Positions 36,955 through 46,117 of a stretch of 64,000 nucleotides of DNA are shown one piece after another (the first letter of the stretch is position 1; every line of letters starts with the position of its first letter). This DNA is from AP-15 sp963788085 (GTDB lineage: Bacteria; Pseudomonadota; Alphaproteobacteria; ATCC43930; CGMCC-115725), in assembly GCA_963788085.1 (NCBI GenBank), contig CAWBFS010000015.1, positions 186,001-250,000 on the forward strand, written 5' to 3'. A model generated the notes under the pieces. That model was not told the DNA's origin and did not search any database. It saw only the letters and a program-made list of their open reading frames with translations. The position numbers and the translations under genes are program-made.

Positions 36955-37018
36955 CGTCTTCCCGGCGCAGGCCGGGATCCATAGCGGAAATGGGCACCGG
37001 CCTTCGCCGGTGTGACGA
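36955..37018. repeat. Palindromic intergenic repeat (family B-like) inside the dioxygenase locus
   Basis: CGTCTTCCCGGCGCAGGCCG and GCACCGGCCTTCGCCGGTG are two small hairpins separated by a short AT-richer spacer. The unit sits between the beta and alpha subunit genes, where it could separate or tune their expression. Confidence 0.65.
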
Positions 37019-37036
37019 ACTCCGTTGGAGGTCATC

Positions 37037-38410
37037 ATGACCGCAGGTGAACAAGGGTACCGGCCGGGTCTCGTAAACTTGAAGGCGGGGCAGATCAGCC
37101 GGGAGATCTTTGTCAACGAGGAGATCTACCGGGAAGAGTTGGAGCGGCTGTTCGCGCGCGCGTGGCTGTTCGTCGGCCACGAGAGCCAGATCCCGAAGCC
37201 GGGGGATTTCTTTGTTTCGGGCATGGGCGAGGAATCGGTGATCCTGTGCCGCGATCGGGCGGGCAAGGTCCATGTGTTTCTCAATTCGTGCCGCCATCGC
37301 GGCATGAAGGTGTGCCGCTACGACGAGGGCAGCACGCCGGTCTTCACCTGCCCCTACCACGGCTGGAGCTACGGTACCGACGGCAAGCTGGTCGGCGTGC
37401 CCTATTTCCGGGAGGCCTACCACGAGAAGCTCGACAAATCGCAGTGGGGCTTGGTCGAGGTCCCGCAATTGTGCGTCTACAAGGGCACGGTGTGGGCCAG
37501 CTGGGACCCGTCCGCCCCGTCTTTTTTCGAATATCTCGGCGATTTCGTCCGCTATCTCGACCTCACTCTCGACGGCTGGGACGGCAGCGAGGGCGGCACC
37601 GAGATACTCGGCGGCATCCAGAAATGGCTGATCCCGTGCAACTGGAAATTCCCGGCCGAGAATTTCTGCGGCGACAGCTACCACAATATCAGTCACCGCT
37701 CGGTCGATCTGGTCGGCATCGGCCCCAGCGGCAGCGGCCGCCGCGACATGCAGGAGCGGCAGATGGCGCGCCGCCTGCACGTCGCGTTCTATGACCGCGG
37801 CCATCAGACCGGGGTTTATCTGTTCCCCAAAGACCAGCCGATGCCGCCCTCGTACCAGCACTCCCCGCTGGTCGCGGAATATTTCGCCCATTGCGAAGAA
37901 GAGCGGCGCAAGAAGCGCGGCGAATGGGCCCGTGTCATCGGCAGCCCCGGCGAAATCTTCCCGAACACGGCATTGCATCCGCGCCAGCCGCGCACGATCG
38001 CAGTCTGGCATCCGCGCGGGCCGCACCAGACCGAAGTGTGGCGCTGGTACATGGTCGACAGCGCCGCGCCCGCAGAGGTCAAGGACTTCCTGCGCGACTA
38101 CTACATCCGCTACTCCGGTCCCGCCGGCATGACCGAGCAGGACGACATGGAGAACTGGAATTACGCCCATGCCGCCAGCCGCGGCACGATCGCGCGGCGC
38201 TATCCGTACAGCTATGAGCAGGGTCTCGGCTTCGAGACCGAGAGATACGAATGGCAGGGGCTGCATATTCCAGGGACGGTCATGGACATCACCGAGGCCA
38301 AGTCCAGCGAGCACAATTTGCGCAACCTCTACCGGCGCTGGGCCGAGTTCATGGAAGCCGAAAGCTGGGACGAACTCGCCAGGTGGCGGATCGCGCGTGC
38401 CGCGGAATGA
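37037..38410 (+). CDS. Ring-hydroxylating dioxygenase alpha (large) subunit, Rieske type
   Basis: The 457-residue protein binds a Rieske cluster through C85/H87 (SCRHRGMKVC) and C105/H108 (CPYHGWSYG). Its mononuclear iron site is in AENFCGDSYHNISHRS, with the bridging aspartate and two histidines. It adds both atoms of O2 to an aromatic ring, in the benzoate/salicylate-type alpha-subunit group judged by overall motif layout. The ATG at 37037 follows TGGAGG. The stop overlaps the next gene by four bases. No reductase gene lies nearby. Confidence 0.95.
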   Translation: MTAGEQGYRPGLVNLKAGQISREIFVNEEIYREELERLFARAWLFVGHESQIPKPGDFFVSGMGEESVILCRDRAGKVHVFLNSCRHRGMKVCRYDEGSTPVFTCPYHGWSYGTDGKLVGVPYFREAYHEKLDKSQWGLVEVPQLCVYKGTVWASWDPSAPSFFEYLGDFVRYLDLTLDGWDGSEGGTEILGGIQKWLIPCNWKFPAENFCGDSYHNISHRSVDLVGIGPSGSGRRDMQERQMARRLHVAFYDRGHQTGVYLFPKDQPMPPSYQHSPLVAEYFAHCEEERRKKRGEWARVIGSPGEIFPNTALHPRQPRTIAVWHPRGPHQTEVWRWYMVDSAAPAEVKDFLRDYYIRYSGPAGMTEQDDMENWNYAHAASRGTIARRYPYSYEQGLGFETERYEWQGLHIPGTVMDITEAKSSEHNLRNLYRRWAEFMEAESWDELARWRIARAAE

Positions 38411-38604
38411 GCGAGCCGATCAACATCCGGTTGCTCGGCCCCGGCACCCGGATCGTGCTCGACGACGGCGCGACCGCCGAGATCGTCTCCAACCCGCTCG
38501 ACGGCGTCTGGGTCTTCGCCCGCTATCTCACATCGCCCGACGACCCCACCCGGATTGGCAGCGAGGAGATGATCTTCGCGCAAGACATCGTCGAGATTCA
38601 ATAA
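38407..38604 (+). CDS. 65-residue protein translationally coupled to the dioxygenase
   Basis: The start overlaps the alpha-subunit stop as ATGA. The sequence begins MSEPINIRLLGPGTRIVLDD and continues through IVSNPLDGVWVFARYL to an acidic end, probably a small beta-barrel. I do not recognise the family. Tight coupling implies a role with the oxygenase, for example assembly, but this is inference. Confidence 0.7.
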   Translation: MSEPINIRLLGPGTRIVLDDGATAEIVSNPLDGVWVFARYLTSPDDPTRIGSEEMIFAQDIVEIQ

Positions 38605-38621
38605 CCCGGCGAGAACCGGCG

Positions 38622-39998
38622 CTAGGCGTGGAAGCGTGCTGTCAGATCGAGCAACGCGCGCTCGGCAAAGGCGGGAGCGATCAACGAAACCCCGAAGGGG
38701 AGCCCGTTTTTGCGAAACCCGGAAGGAACCGCAATCGCCGTCAGATCGAGCAGGTTCACGAATGACGTGTAAAGACCGAGATTGGTATTGAGGCGAAACG
38801 GGTCCGCTGCAACCGCAGCCTTCTCGTAAATCGTGCCAGTGGTCGGCAGCATCAGCACATCGATCGACTCGAATGCGAGATCGGCCTCTCGCTTCAGCCG
38901 CGCCAGCTCGTATTGGGCCCGATAGGCGTCAAGCGCGCTGTAATGTCGGCCCTTCTCGATGATCGAACGGGTCACCGGGAGAATTGCGTCCGGATCGTCA
39001 TCGAGAAGCGCTTGCGTGGCGTGCAGGCGCTCGGCCAACCACGGGCCACTGTAAAGGAGACGCCCGGCATCGCGAAACGGCGCGAAAGCTGCCTCCGCCC
39101 GAGTTCCGCCGATCTCCTCGAGTTTGGCTGTCGCCGCTGCAAAGAGGGATTCGGCCTCGTGATCACCAAAGAACTCGAGATCGGACGCCGGCGGCACCCC
39201 AAATCGGGGCCGCGGGCCAAAACGCCGCAATTCCGACGACGAAGCCTTGCGGGCAAGAGGATCGTGGAGATCGAAGTGCGCCGCGACATCTAGCACCGCG
39301 ACGGCGTCCTGCGCCGAAAGCGCAAAAATCGAGACGCAATCGAGCGATCTGCAGGCCGGGACGACACCACGGGTGCTGAGCAAGCCTCGCGTCGGCTTCA
39401 GCCCGACGATGTTGTTGAACGCCGCCGGAACGCGTCCCGAGCCGGCCGTATCGGTGCCGAGCGCAAAGCTGGCGAGCCCGGCAGCGACGGCCACCGCCGA
39501 GCCGGAGCTCGAACCACCGGGTATGTAGCGCGCATCGAAGGGATTGCGGGGCACGCCGTAGGGCGAGCGGGTGCCGACCAATCCGGCGGCAAACTGATCG
39601 AGGTTGGTTTTGCCGACCAGCACGGCGCCGGCAGAAAGCAGTTGCCCTACGACCGGGGCGGTTTCCGATGGGGCATAGGCGAAAGCGGAGCACGCGGCGG
39701 TGGTCGGCATGCCGGCGACATCGATATTGTCTTTGACGGCAAACGGGATGCCGAAGAGCGGCAGGCGCTTGATCAAATCGGGATCTGCAGCTGCCGCCTC
39801 GTCGAGTTCGAACGCGCGCTGCCTCAGCGCGGTATCGCTCGTTCGGGCAATCCACAGGGCCGGATCATCCCATTTTGCGATGCGTGTCAGCACCTCCTCG
39901 ATCAGCTCGCTCGCCGAAAGCTCGCCGCCGAGAAAGGCGGTCCGCAGACGCCCGATTTGCAAGGGCTCTTCAACCATCAAATTTGACGCCACACTCAT
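38622..39998 (-). CDS. Amidase, allophanate hydrolase-like (AtzF/GatA signature family)
   Basis: The 458-residue amidase-signature enzyme has LPLFGIPFAVKDNIDVAGMP with the catalytic lysine, the serine-rich YIPGGSSSGSAVAVAAGLAS and GTDTAGSGRVPAAFNNIVGL with the nucleophile serine. The motif set matches the amidase half of allophanate hydrolases; full-length AtzF has an extra C-terminal domain that is missing here. The ATG at 39998 is preferred to a GTG two codons upstream. It is divergent from the biuret hydrolase-like gene, so the two would convert biuret to allophanate and then ammonia and CO2. Confidence 0.85.
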   Translation of the reverse strand: MSVASNLMVEEPLQIGRLRTAFLGGELSASELIEEVLTRIAKWDDPALWIARTSDTALRQRAFELDEAAAADPDLIKRLPLFGIPFAVKDNIDVAGMPTTAACSAFAYAPSETAPVVGQLLSAGAVLVGKTNLDQFAAGLVGTRSPYGVPRNPFDARYIPGGSSSGSAVAVAAGLASFALGTDTAGSGRVPAAFNNIVGLKPTRGLLSTRGVVPACRSLDCVSIFALSAQDAVAVLDVAAHFDLHDPLARKASSSELRRFGPRPRFGVPPASDLEFFGDHEAESLFAAATAKLEEIGGTRAEAAFAPFRDAGRLLYSGPWLAERLHATQALLDDDPDAILPVTRSIIEKGRHYSALDAYRAQYELARLKREADLAFESIDVLMLPTTGTIYEKAAVAADPFRLNTNLGLYTSFVNLLDLTAIAVPSGFRKNGLPFGVSLIAPAFAERALLDLTARFHA

Positions 39999-40013
39999 TG
40001 GCACAGCATTTGA
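39999..40013 (+). promoter_or_regulatory. Possible weak sigma-54 promoter for the biuret hydrolase-like gene
   Basis: TGGCAC is followed after five bases by TTGA, with the correct -24/-12 spacing but GA instead of GC at -12. The predicted start is near 40025, 39 bases before the gene. It overlaps the amidase start on the other strand. Confidence 0.3.
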
Positions 40014-40063
40014 AATAGTCGGGTGAAATAGTCGGGATCGAGCGTCAACAAACGGATAGCGCC

Positions 40064-40807
40064 ATGGCCGAACGGTACGTCACGGCCGAACCGTATCCCT
40101 GGCCGTTCAATGGGGATCTGCGGCCCGAGAATACGGCTCTCATCGTAATCGATATGCAAATCGATTTCTGTGGCATCGGCGGCTATGTCGACCGGATGGG
40201 GTACGATCTGTCGCTGACCCGTGCCCCGATCACGCCGATTGCGGCGGTGCTGGCAGTAATGCGCCGCGGTGGCTTTCATGTGTTCCACACCCGCGAGGGT
40301 CACCGACCGGACCTTGCTGATCTGCCGGAAAACAAGCGCTGGCGCTCACGGCGGATTGGTGCCGGGATCGGCGATCCCGGCCCGTGCGGCCGCATCCTGG
40401 TGCGCGGCGAGCCCGGCTGGGAGATCATCCCCGAGCTGGCGCCGCTTCCGGGCGAGCCGATCATCGACAAGCCCGGCAAGGGTTCGTTCTGCGCCACCGA
40501 TCTTGAATTGATGCTGCGGCTGCGCGGCATCGCCAACCTCGTGCTGACCGGCATCACCACCGACGTGTGCGTTCACACGACGATGCGCGAGGCGAATGAC
40601 CGCGGGTTCGAATGTCTGCTGCTCGAAGATTGCTGCGGCGCGACCGACCGGTCGAACCATGAGCACGCGATCAAAATGGTCAAGATGCAAGGGGGAGTTT
40701 TTGGGGCGGTCGCGGAACTCGGCGGCACTGCTGACCCGTTTTCGCTAGTCTCGGCTCAGCTCTCGCCGAAATCGCGACCCCGCCGCAGAGTGGCGGTCGA
40801 TTTTTGA
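40064..40807 (+). CDS. biuH: Biuret hydrolase-like cysteine hydrolase (isochorismatase family)
   Basis: The 247-residue protein shows the catalytic triad D30 (VIDMQIDF), K136 (IIDKPGKGSF) and C169 (TGITTDVCVHTTMREANDRG). The extended GGYVDRMGYDLSL, HTREGHRPDLADLP and GAGIGDPGPCGRILVRGE segments fit what I remember of Rhizobium biuret hydrolase. BiuH removes ammonia from biuret to give allophanate. The divergent amidase is the expected next enzyme. A related ureide substrate is possible. The last 25 residues are basic and look non-conserved. Confidence 0.85.
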   Translation: MAERYVTAEPYPWPFNGDLRPENTALIVIDMQIDFCGIGGYVDRMGYDLSLTRAPITPIAAVLAVMRRGGFHVFHTREGHRPDLADLPENKRWRSRRIGAGIGDPGPCGRILVRGEPGWEIIPELAPLPGEPIIDKPGKGSFCATDLELMLRLRGIANLVLTGITTDVCVHTTMREANDRGFECLLLEDCCGATDRSNHEHAIKMVKMQGGVFGAVAELGGTADPFSLVSAQLSPKSRPRRRVAVDF

Positions 40808-40882
40808 GCATGCGCCTAAAAATAAGGACAACGACACGTCAGCCGGCTCCGCCGCTACGATTATTCGGGCGCAGTTCATAGT

Positions 40883-40897
40883 GGCACGCGCTTTGCC
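40883..40897 (+). promoter_or_regulatory. Sigma-54 (RpoN) promoter
   Basis: TGGCACG-N4-TTGC matches the RpoN consensus at every core position, with GG at 40884-40885 and GC at 40896-40897 separated by exactly ten bases. The predicted start is near 40909, leaving an approximately 87-base leader before the cysteine hydrolase ATG at 40996. Sigma-54 control fits nitrogen-source genes activated by NtrC; I could not identify the enhancer sites. Confidence 0.8.
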
Positions 40898-40995
40898 TAA
40901 CCAGTCACAAAATAAATACATATCCAATTGCAAGGAAGTAACACGGGATCAGTGCCAAATTGCCGAGAAATTACCCGCAACAGGGGAGGGGAATC

Positions 40996-41671
40996 ATGTC
41001 GATTATCGATGCGGAACCTTATCCCTTCGACCTGATCGCGGCACGAGCCGGCCTTGTGATCATCGATATGCAGAGGGACTTCCTCGAGCCTGGCGGCTTC
41101 GGAGCTGTGCTCGGCAATGACGTCTCACTGCTGCGGCGAACCATCGCGCCGACCCGGCGTCTGCTCGATGCGGCGCGAATGTCGGGTTTGACCGTCATTC
41201 ACACCCGCGAGGGGCATCGCCCCGACCTCGCCGATCTGCCGCCGGCTAAGAAGGCGCGCGGAAGACTCCCAAATGGCATTGGCGACCCGGGCCCAATGGG
41301 CCGGATTTTGGTACGCGGCGAGCCGGGACACGACATCATCCCGGAGCTCTACCCGGTACCCGGTGAGCCGGTCGTCGACAAGCCGGGCAAGGGCGCGTTC
41401 TACGCCACCGATCTCGACGCGATGCTGAAGAACCGCGGCATTACCCAGCTCGTCGTTTGCGGCGTCACCACTGAGGTTTGCGTCAACACCACGGTCAGAG
41501 AGGCCAATGACCGCGGCTACGAATGTGTGGTCGTCGAGGATTGCGTCGGTTCGTATTTCCCGGAGTTTCAGGAGATGGGACTGCGCATGATCAAGGCGCA
41601 GGGCGGCATCTTCGGATGGGTTGCTTCATCCGAGGCGGTCATCGCGGCACTCCTCGAAATCCGGCTCGTGA
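40996..41671 (+). CDS. Second cysteine hydrolase (isochorismatase family), 3' end disturbed
   Basis: The protein has the triad motifs LVIIDMQRDFLEPGG, VVDKPGKGAFYATD and CGVTTEVCVNTTVREANDRG, and is a clear paralogue of the biuret hydrolase-like protein. In the sequence as given, the frame reads straight through into the permease with no stop. Removing one A from the AAA at 41657-41659 gives a stop (TGA at 41669-41671) just before a GAGGAG site and the permease ATG, so I infer the original end there. The substrate is a ureide or amide, not determined. A sigma-54 promoter drives it. Confidence 0.75.
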
Positions 41672-41679
41672 GGAGACGC

Positions 41680-43259
41680 ATGAAAACTTCATCCGACGCG
41701 CCGCGCTGGTGGGTACCAGGCGATTGGAACGGGTTTTTCGGTCTGTTCACCAACGTCGTTCTGAACGTCATCGTGCTGACTGGGCTTTGCCTGCATGTCG
41801 TCAACCTCCCGGCGGATATCGTCTACGGCCGGATCCTCCCCGCTCTCGGCATCGCATTGCCGCTCGGCAATCTGTACTACGCCTACCTCGCTTGGCGGCT
41901 CGCCAAGAACGAAGGCCGCAACGACGTGACGGCGATGCCGTACGGGCCGAGCGTCCCGCACATGTTCATCGTCGTCTTCCTGATCATGTTGCCGATCTAT
42001 CTGAAGACGCACGATCCGCTGCTGGCCTGGCAGTCGGGTCTGGTATGGTGCCTGATCATTGGCGCTATCGTATTGTTGGGCGCCTTCGTCGGGCCCCACG
42101 GTGCGAAAATACACGCCGCGCGCCGCGATGCTCGGCACCCTCGCCGGCATTTCGATCGCCTTCATTTCGATGCGGCCGGCATTTCTCGGCTGGGAGGATC
42201 CTTGGCTCTTCATGCTGTCGCTGGCCATCGTCCTGGTCAGCTGGATGGCCGGCATACGCCTACCCTATGGCCTTCCGGGCGGGCTTGCCGCGGTGGTGTT
42301 GGGGACGGTGCTTGCCTGGCTCGCCAAGCTGGTTCACCTCGACGATCTGATGCAGCCCGCCGAAGTCGTCTCCGCCTTTAGCCAGTTCGGTTTGCGGCTG
42401 CCGTACCCGTCGACCGATTTCGCCAAGGCGATCGGCGACATCGGCCCGCTGTTGGTTACGGCGGTACCGCTCGGCATCTACAATTTCACCGAAGGCATGA
42501 ACAACGTCGAGAGCGCCGCCGCAGCCGGCGACGATTACAGCCTGCGGCAGATCCTGCTGGCCGACGGCACCGGCGCGATCGTCGGTGCGCTGCTAGGTAG
42601 CCCGTTCCCGCCGGCCGTCTATATCGGCCACCCCGGATGGAAGGCCGTGGGCGGGCGGATCGGCTATTCGCTCGCGACCGGCGTCGTCATCGGCATCGTC
42701 TGCTTTCTTGGGCTGACGGCGCTGCTGCTCGCGGTCATTCCTTTGGTCGCGATCCTGCCGATCCTGCTCTATATCGGCTTGGTCATCGGCGCTCAGGCTT
42801 TTCAGGCGACGCCGCTCACGACATGCCCCTGCGATCGTGCTGGCGATCCTGCCGAACATCGCCGCCTGGGCGCAGACCCTGATCGACGGGGCGCTCGGTG
42901 CGGCGGGCACTTCAGCCGAGCAAGTGGGCATGGCCAAGCTCGGCGCCACTGGGGTCGTCTATCACGGGATGGCTCTGCTCGGCGGCGGCGCCGTGCTCGC
43001 CGGATTGATCCTCGGCGCCATCGCCGCTTTCATCATCGACCGGAAGTTCGAGTGGGCGGCACTGTTCGCGGCCGCCGGTGCCGTGCTGTCGTTTTTCGGC
43101 TTCATCCACGGCACGTCGCTGGGCATCGGCAATTCGGCGCCGGTGGCGCTCGGCTATCTGATCGTCGCCGGCGTCTGCTATGCGCTCAGCAGGCAAAGCT
43201 ACGCGGAAGTCCTGATTTCAACCGAGGAGGAGCCTGCGCATGCCGTCGGAGAGGACTGA
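41680..43259 (+). pseudogene. Nucleobase-type (NCS2-like) permease, two frameshifts
   Basis: Repaired, this is an approximately 525-residue membrane protein with at least ten helices. It starts MKTSSDAPRWWVPGDWNGFF and includes LTGLCLHVVNLPADIV, YNFTEGMNNVESAAAAGDDY and a late FEWAALFAAAGAVLSFFGFI. Extra bases in the AAAA at 42106-42109 and near 42820 break the frame. It resembles xanthine/uracil or AzgA-like transporters. With the two cysteine hydrolases it suggests uptake of a nucleobase or ureide as nitrogen source. As sequenced it would be truncated after about 145 residues. Confidence 0.8.
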
Positions 43260-43285
43260 TCGCCGGTGAGTGACCGAATTCTATA

Positions 43286-44307
43286 TTAGGCTGCGGTTGC
43301 CGTCTCGGCCCGAACAGCGACTTCCGGGTAATGGCATGCGACCGAGCGGCCGGCGTCGAATGGCCGCAGCTCCGGCATCATTGCTGCGCAATTGCTCTGG
43401 CCTTTGGGACAGCGGCCATAAAACCGGCAAGTGGCGGGGTCAGGATCGATCGGGCTGCGTGGTTCGCCGCTCAGCCGCAGCCGGCTGACCCCACGCTGAT
43501 CGAGCGACGGGATCGCCGCCACCAGCGCCTTTGTATACGGGTGCGCTGGGCTGCCGAAGACTTCCTCGACAGGCCCGCTCTCGACGATCTTGCCGAGGTA
43601 CATGACCAGCACGCGGTCGCAGAGCAGGCGGACGACATTGAGGTCGTGGCTGACAAAGAGGTAGCTCATCCCGAGGCGACGCTTCAGCGTCTCGAGCAAT
43701 TGCAGGATCACGACCTGAACCGAGACGTCGAGCGCTGCCGTCGGCTCGTCGAGGATCAGAAGCCGCGGCTCGAGCGCGACAGCGCGGGCAACGCCGACCC
43801 GCGCCTTCTGACCGCCAGATAATTGATGCGGGAAGCGGCCGAGCAGTTCGTCGGGGAGGCCGGCCAAACCTGCCGCCTCGCGCACTCGCGCCGCTAGCTC
43901 TGCGCCGCGCCGCCGGCTGAGCCGGCGTAACGGATCGGCGATGGCCTGGAACGCCGGTAAAGCGCGGGTTCAGGCTCTCCCCGGCATCCTGGAAGACCAT
44001 CTGGATGCCGGAACGTTGCGTCACGCGGGCGAATTTCCGCGCGGGGATGCCTCCGATCTCGGTGCCATCGAACCCGATGCCGCCGCCGCTCGGATCAATG
44101 AGGCGCGCGACGAGCCGCACCAGGGTCGACTTGCCGCAACCGGACTCCCCGACTAGACCCACTGTTTCGCCAGGTCCTATCGAAAAATCCACGTTATCCA
44201 CTGCGTGGAGCCAGCTTTGGCGTGCGCGGCTCCAGAAATGGTGCTCGGCCGCGCTTCACCGGGAAATGCTTGGTCAGGCTGCGGATATCGAGAACCGGTT
44301 CGGTCAT
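43286..44307 (-). pseudogene. Oligopeptide-type ABC transporter ATPase (DppF/OppF-like), two frameshifts
   Basis: The full protein would be about 340 residues. The N-terminus MTEPVLDIRSLTKHFPVKRG, the Walker A region GLVGESGCGKSTLVRLVARL, QMVFQDAGESLNPRFT, the signature HQLSGGQKARVGVARAVALE and Walker B RLLILDEPTAALDVS lie in three frames. Single extra bases near 44236-44238 and at 43954-43955 explain the shifts. The C-terminal CRFYGRCPKG motif is the oligopeptide-transporter iron-sulfur or zinc tail. The ATG overlaps the stop of the other ATPase gene. Confidence 0.85.
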
Positions 44308-45275
44308 AAGGGCTGCCAGCAAGCGACCACGTGTGATTGGCCAACCAAGGTCAGCGGCAGTGGCGCCTCGCATTTCGCCTGGTGCCGCTCGCAGCGCGCG
44401 CTGTAACGGCAGAGCGGCAGGTCGGCGCGCCTGACATCGGGGAGATTGCCGGGGATCGCGGTGAGGTCAGCGAGCAGCATGTCGGGTTTGGGTGTCGCTG
44501 CGATCAGCTTTGCCGTGTAGGGGTGGCGTGGGTGGGAAAACAACTCGCGGACCGGCGCGATCTCTACAACATGGCCGGCGTGCATGACGACAATCCGGTC
44601 GGCATATTCGCCGGCGAGCCCCAGATCGTGGGTGATCAGGATTGTCGCCATCCGGGATGCGGCGGCGAGTTCAGCAAGCAGATCCATAACCACCGCCTGG
44701 GTCGTGACGTCGAGGCCGGTGGTCGGCTCATCGGCGATCAGCAAGGCCGGCGAGCAGGCGAGCGCCAGGGCGATTGTCACACGCTGGCACATTCCTCCCG
44801 ACAGCTCGAAGGGGTAGGCGGCAACGCGGCGTGCAGGATCCGGGATCCCGACTTTGGCCAGCATTTCCACGGCGCGCGCTGGCGCCTGTGCCCGGGTGAC
44901 GCTGCCGTGCCGGACCAGCACATCCTCGAGCTGTTTGCCGACCGGCCGGATCGGGTTCAGCGCGCCGCGCGGGTTCTGCGAGATCAGCGAGAATTCGCGT
45001 CCCCGCATTTCCTCGAGCGCACGCTCGCCGGCGCGCAGCAACTCAAGGCCGCCAAATATGACGCGGCCCGAAGTGACCTGCGCCGCAGGATCGAGCAACC
45101 CGAGCAGCGCATAGGCCGTAACCGACTTGCCCGAGCCGCTTTCGCCGACCAATGCCACGGTCTCACCCCGCGCAACCTCGAAGGCGACCTTTTCGAGCGC
45201 CCGCACTATGCCGCTGCGGGTCCGGAACTCGACAGAGAGATTGCTGACTGCGAGCAGCGGGGTCGCCTCACTCAC
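44304..45275 (-). CDS. Oligopeptide-type ABC transporter ATPase (DppD/OppD-like)
   Basis: The 323-residue protein has Walker A ALVGESGSGKSVTAYALLGL, SLISQNPRGALNPIRPVGKQ, the signature FELSGGMCQRVTIALALACS, Walker B LLIADEPTTGLDV and the switch HDLGLAGEYADRI. It ends with the cysteine-rich CRYSARCERHQAKC tail of this family. The GTG at 45275 overlaps the permease stop as in a tightly coupled operon. It powers import of peptides or similar solutes. Confidence 0.93.
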   Translation of the reverse strand: MSEATPLLAVSNLSVEFRTRSGIVRALEKVAFEVARGETVALVGESGSGKSVTAYALLGLLDPAAQVTSGRVIFGGLELLRAGERALEEMRGREFSLISQNPRGALNPIRPVGKQLEDVLVRHGSVTRAQAPARAVEMLAKVGIPDPARRVAAYPFELSGGMCQRVTIALALACSPALLIADEPTTGLDVTTQAVVMDLLAELAAASRMATILITHDLGLAGEYADRIVVMHAGHVVEIAPVRELFSHPRHPYTAKLIAATPKPDMLLADLTAIPGNLPDVRRADLPLCRYSARCERHQAKCEAPLPLTLVGQSHVVACWQPL

Positions 45276-46117
45276 GTGCGCCTCCGCGGATCGATCATGT
45301 CGCGCAAGCCGTCCCCCAGCAGGTTGAAGCAAAAGACCGCGAGCATCAGCGCAAGGCCGGGGAACAGCGCGACCCACCATTCCCCGGAAATGATGTTGCT
45401 GGCGCCTTCCGCCACCATAATCCCCCATTCCGCTGTCGGCGGGCTGATGCCAAGGCCGATAAAGGAGAGGCCTGCGGCGTTGAGGATCGCATAACCCATC
45501 GTCAGCGACATCTGCACCGCCAGCAGCGGCATTGTGTTCGGCAGAACCTGTGCCAGCAGTATACGCATCTCGCCATTGCCGCCGAGCCGGGCTGCTTCGA
45601 TAAACCCGGCCTGGCGCAGCACGCTCGCCTCGGCTCGGGCGACGCGCGCGTAAAGCGGCATGTTGATGATCGCAGTGGCGTAAACGATGTTAGCGACGGT
45701 ATTGCCGAGCGCCGCGACGATACCCATCGCGAGGACGAACAGCGGAAAGGCCATGATCGTGTCGGCGATGCGGCCGACGGCGCGCTCGGTCCAGCCGCCG
45801 AAATAGCCCGCCGCCAGCCCGCCGACCGCGCCGATGGCGAAGGACAGCACCACTGCGGCGAAGGCGATGCCGAGGTCGAGCCTGGTGGCGGCGACGATGC
45901 GGCTCAATATGTCGCGCCCGACGGCGTCGGTACCGCACCAATGAGCGGCCGATGGCGGCGCAAGGGCGTGCATCGCGTCGGTGGCGAGCGGATCGTATGG
46001 CGCAATCCAAGGCCCGAGGAGCGCGGTCGCCACGAACAGGACGAAGAGCGCGAACGCGGCCAGGGTTACCGGATTTTCGCCCAATACGTAGCGCAGGTGG
46101 CGCAGCGTCTCGCTCAT
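45272..46117 (-). CDS. ABC transporter permease (DppC-like)
   Basis: The 281-residue inner-membrane protein has about six helices. The EAA-type loop is EAARLGGNGEMRILLAQVLP, and the family N-terminus has HWCGTDAVGRDILSRI. It ends GDGLRDMIDPRRR, typical of DppC/OppC. The ATG at 46117 overlaps the DppB-like stop by four bases. Confidence 0.93.
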   Translation of the reverse strand: MSETLRHLRYVLGENPVTLAAFALFVLFVATALLGPWIAPYDPLATDAMHALAPPSAAHWCGTDAVGRDILSRIVAATRLDLGIAFAAVVLSFAIGAVGGLAAGYFGGWTERAVGRIADTIMAFPLFVLAMGIVAALGNTVANIVYATAIINMPLYARVARAEASVLRQAGFIEAARLGGNGEMRILLAQVLPNTMPLLAVQMSLTMGYAILNAAGLSFIGLGISPPTAEWGIMVAEGASNIISGEWWVALFPGLALMLAVFCFNLLGDGLRDMIDPRRRT

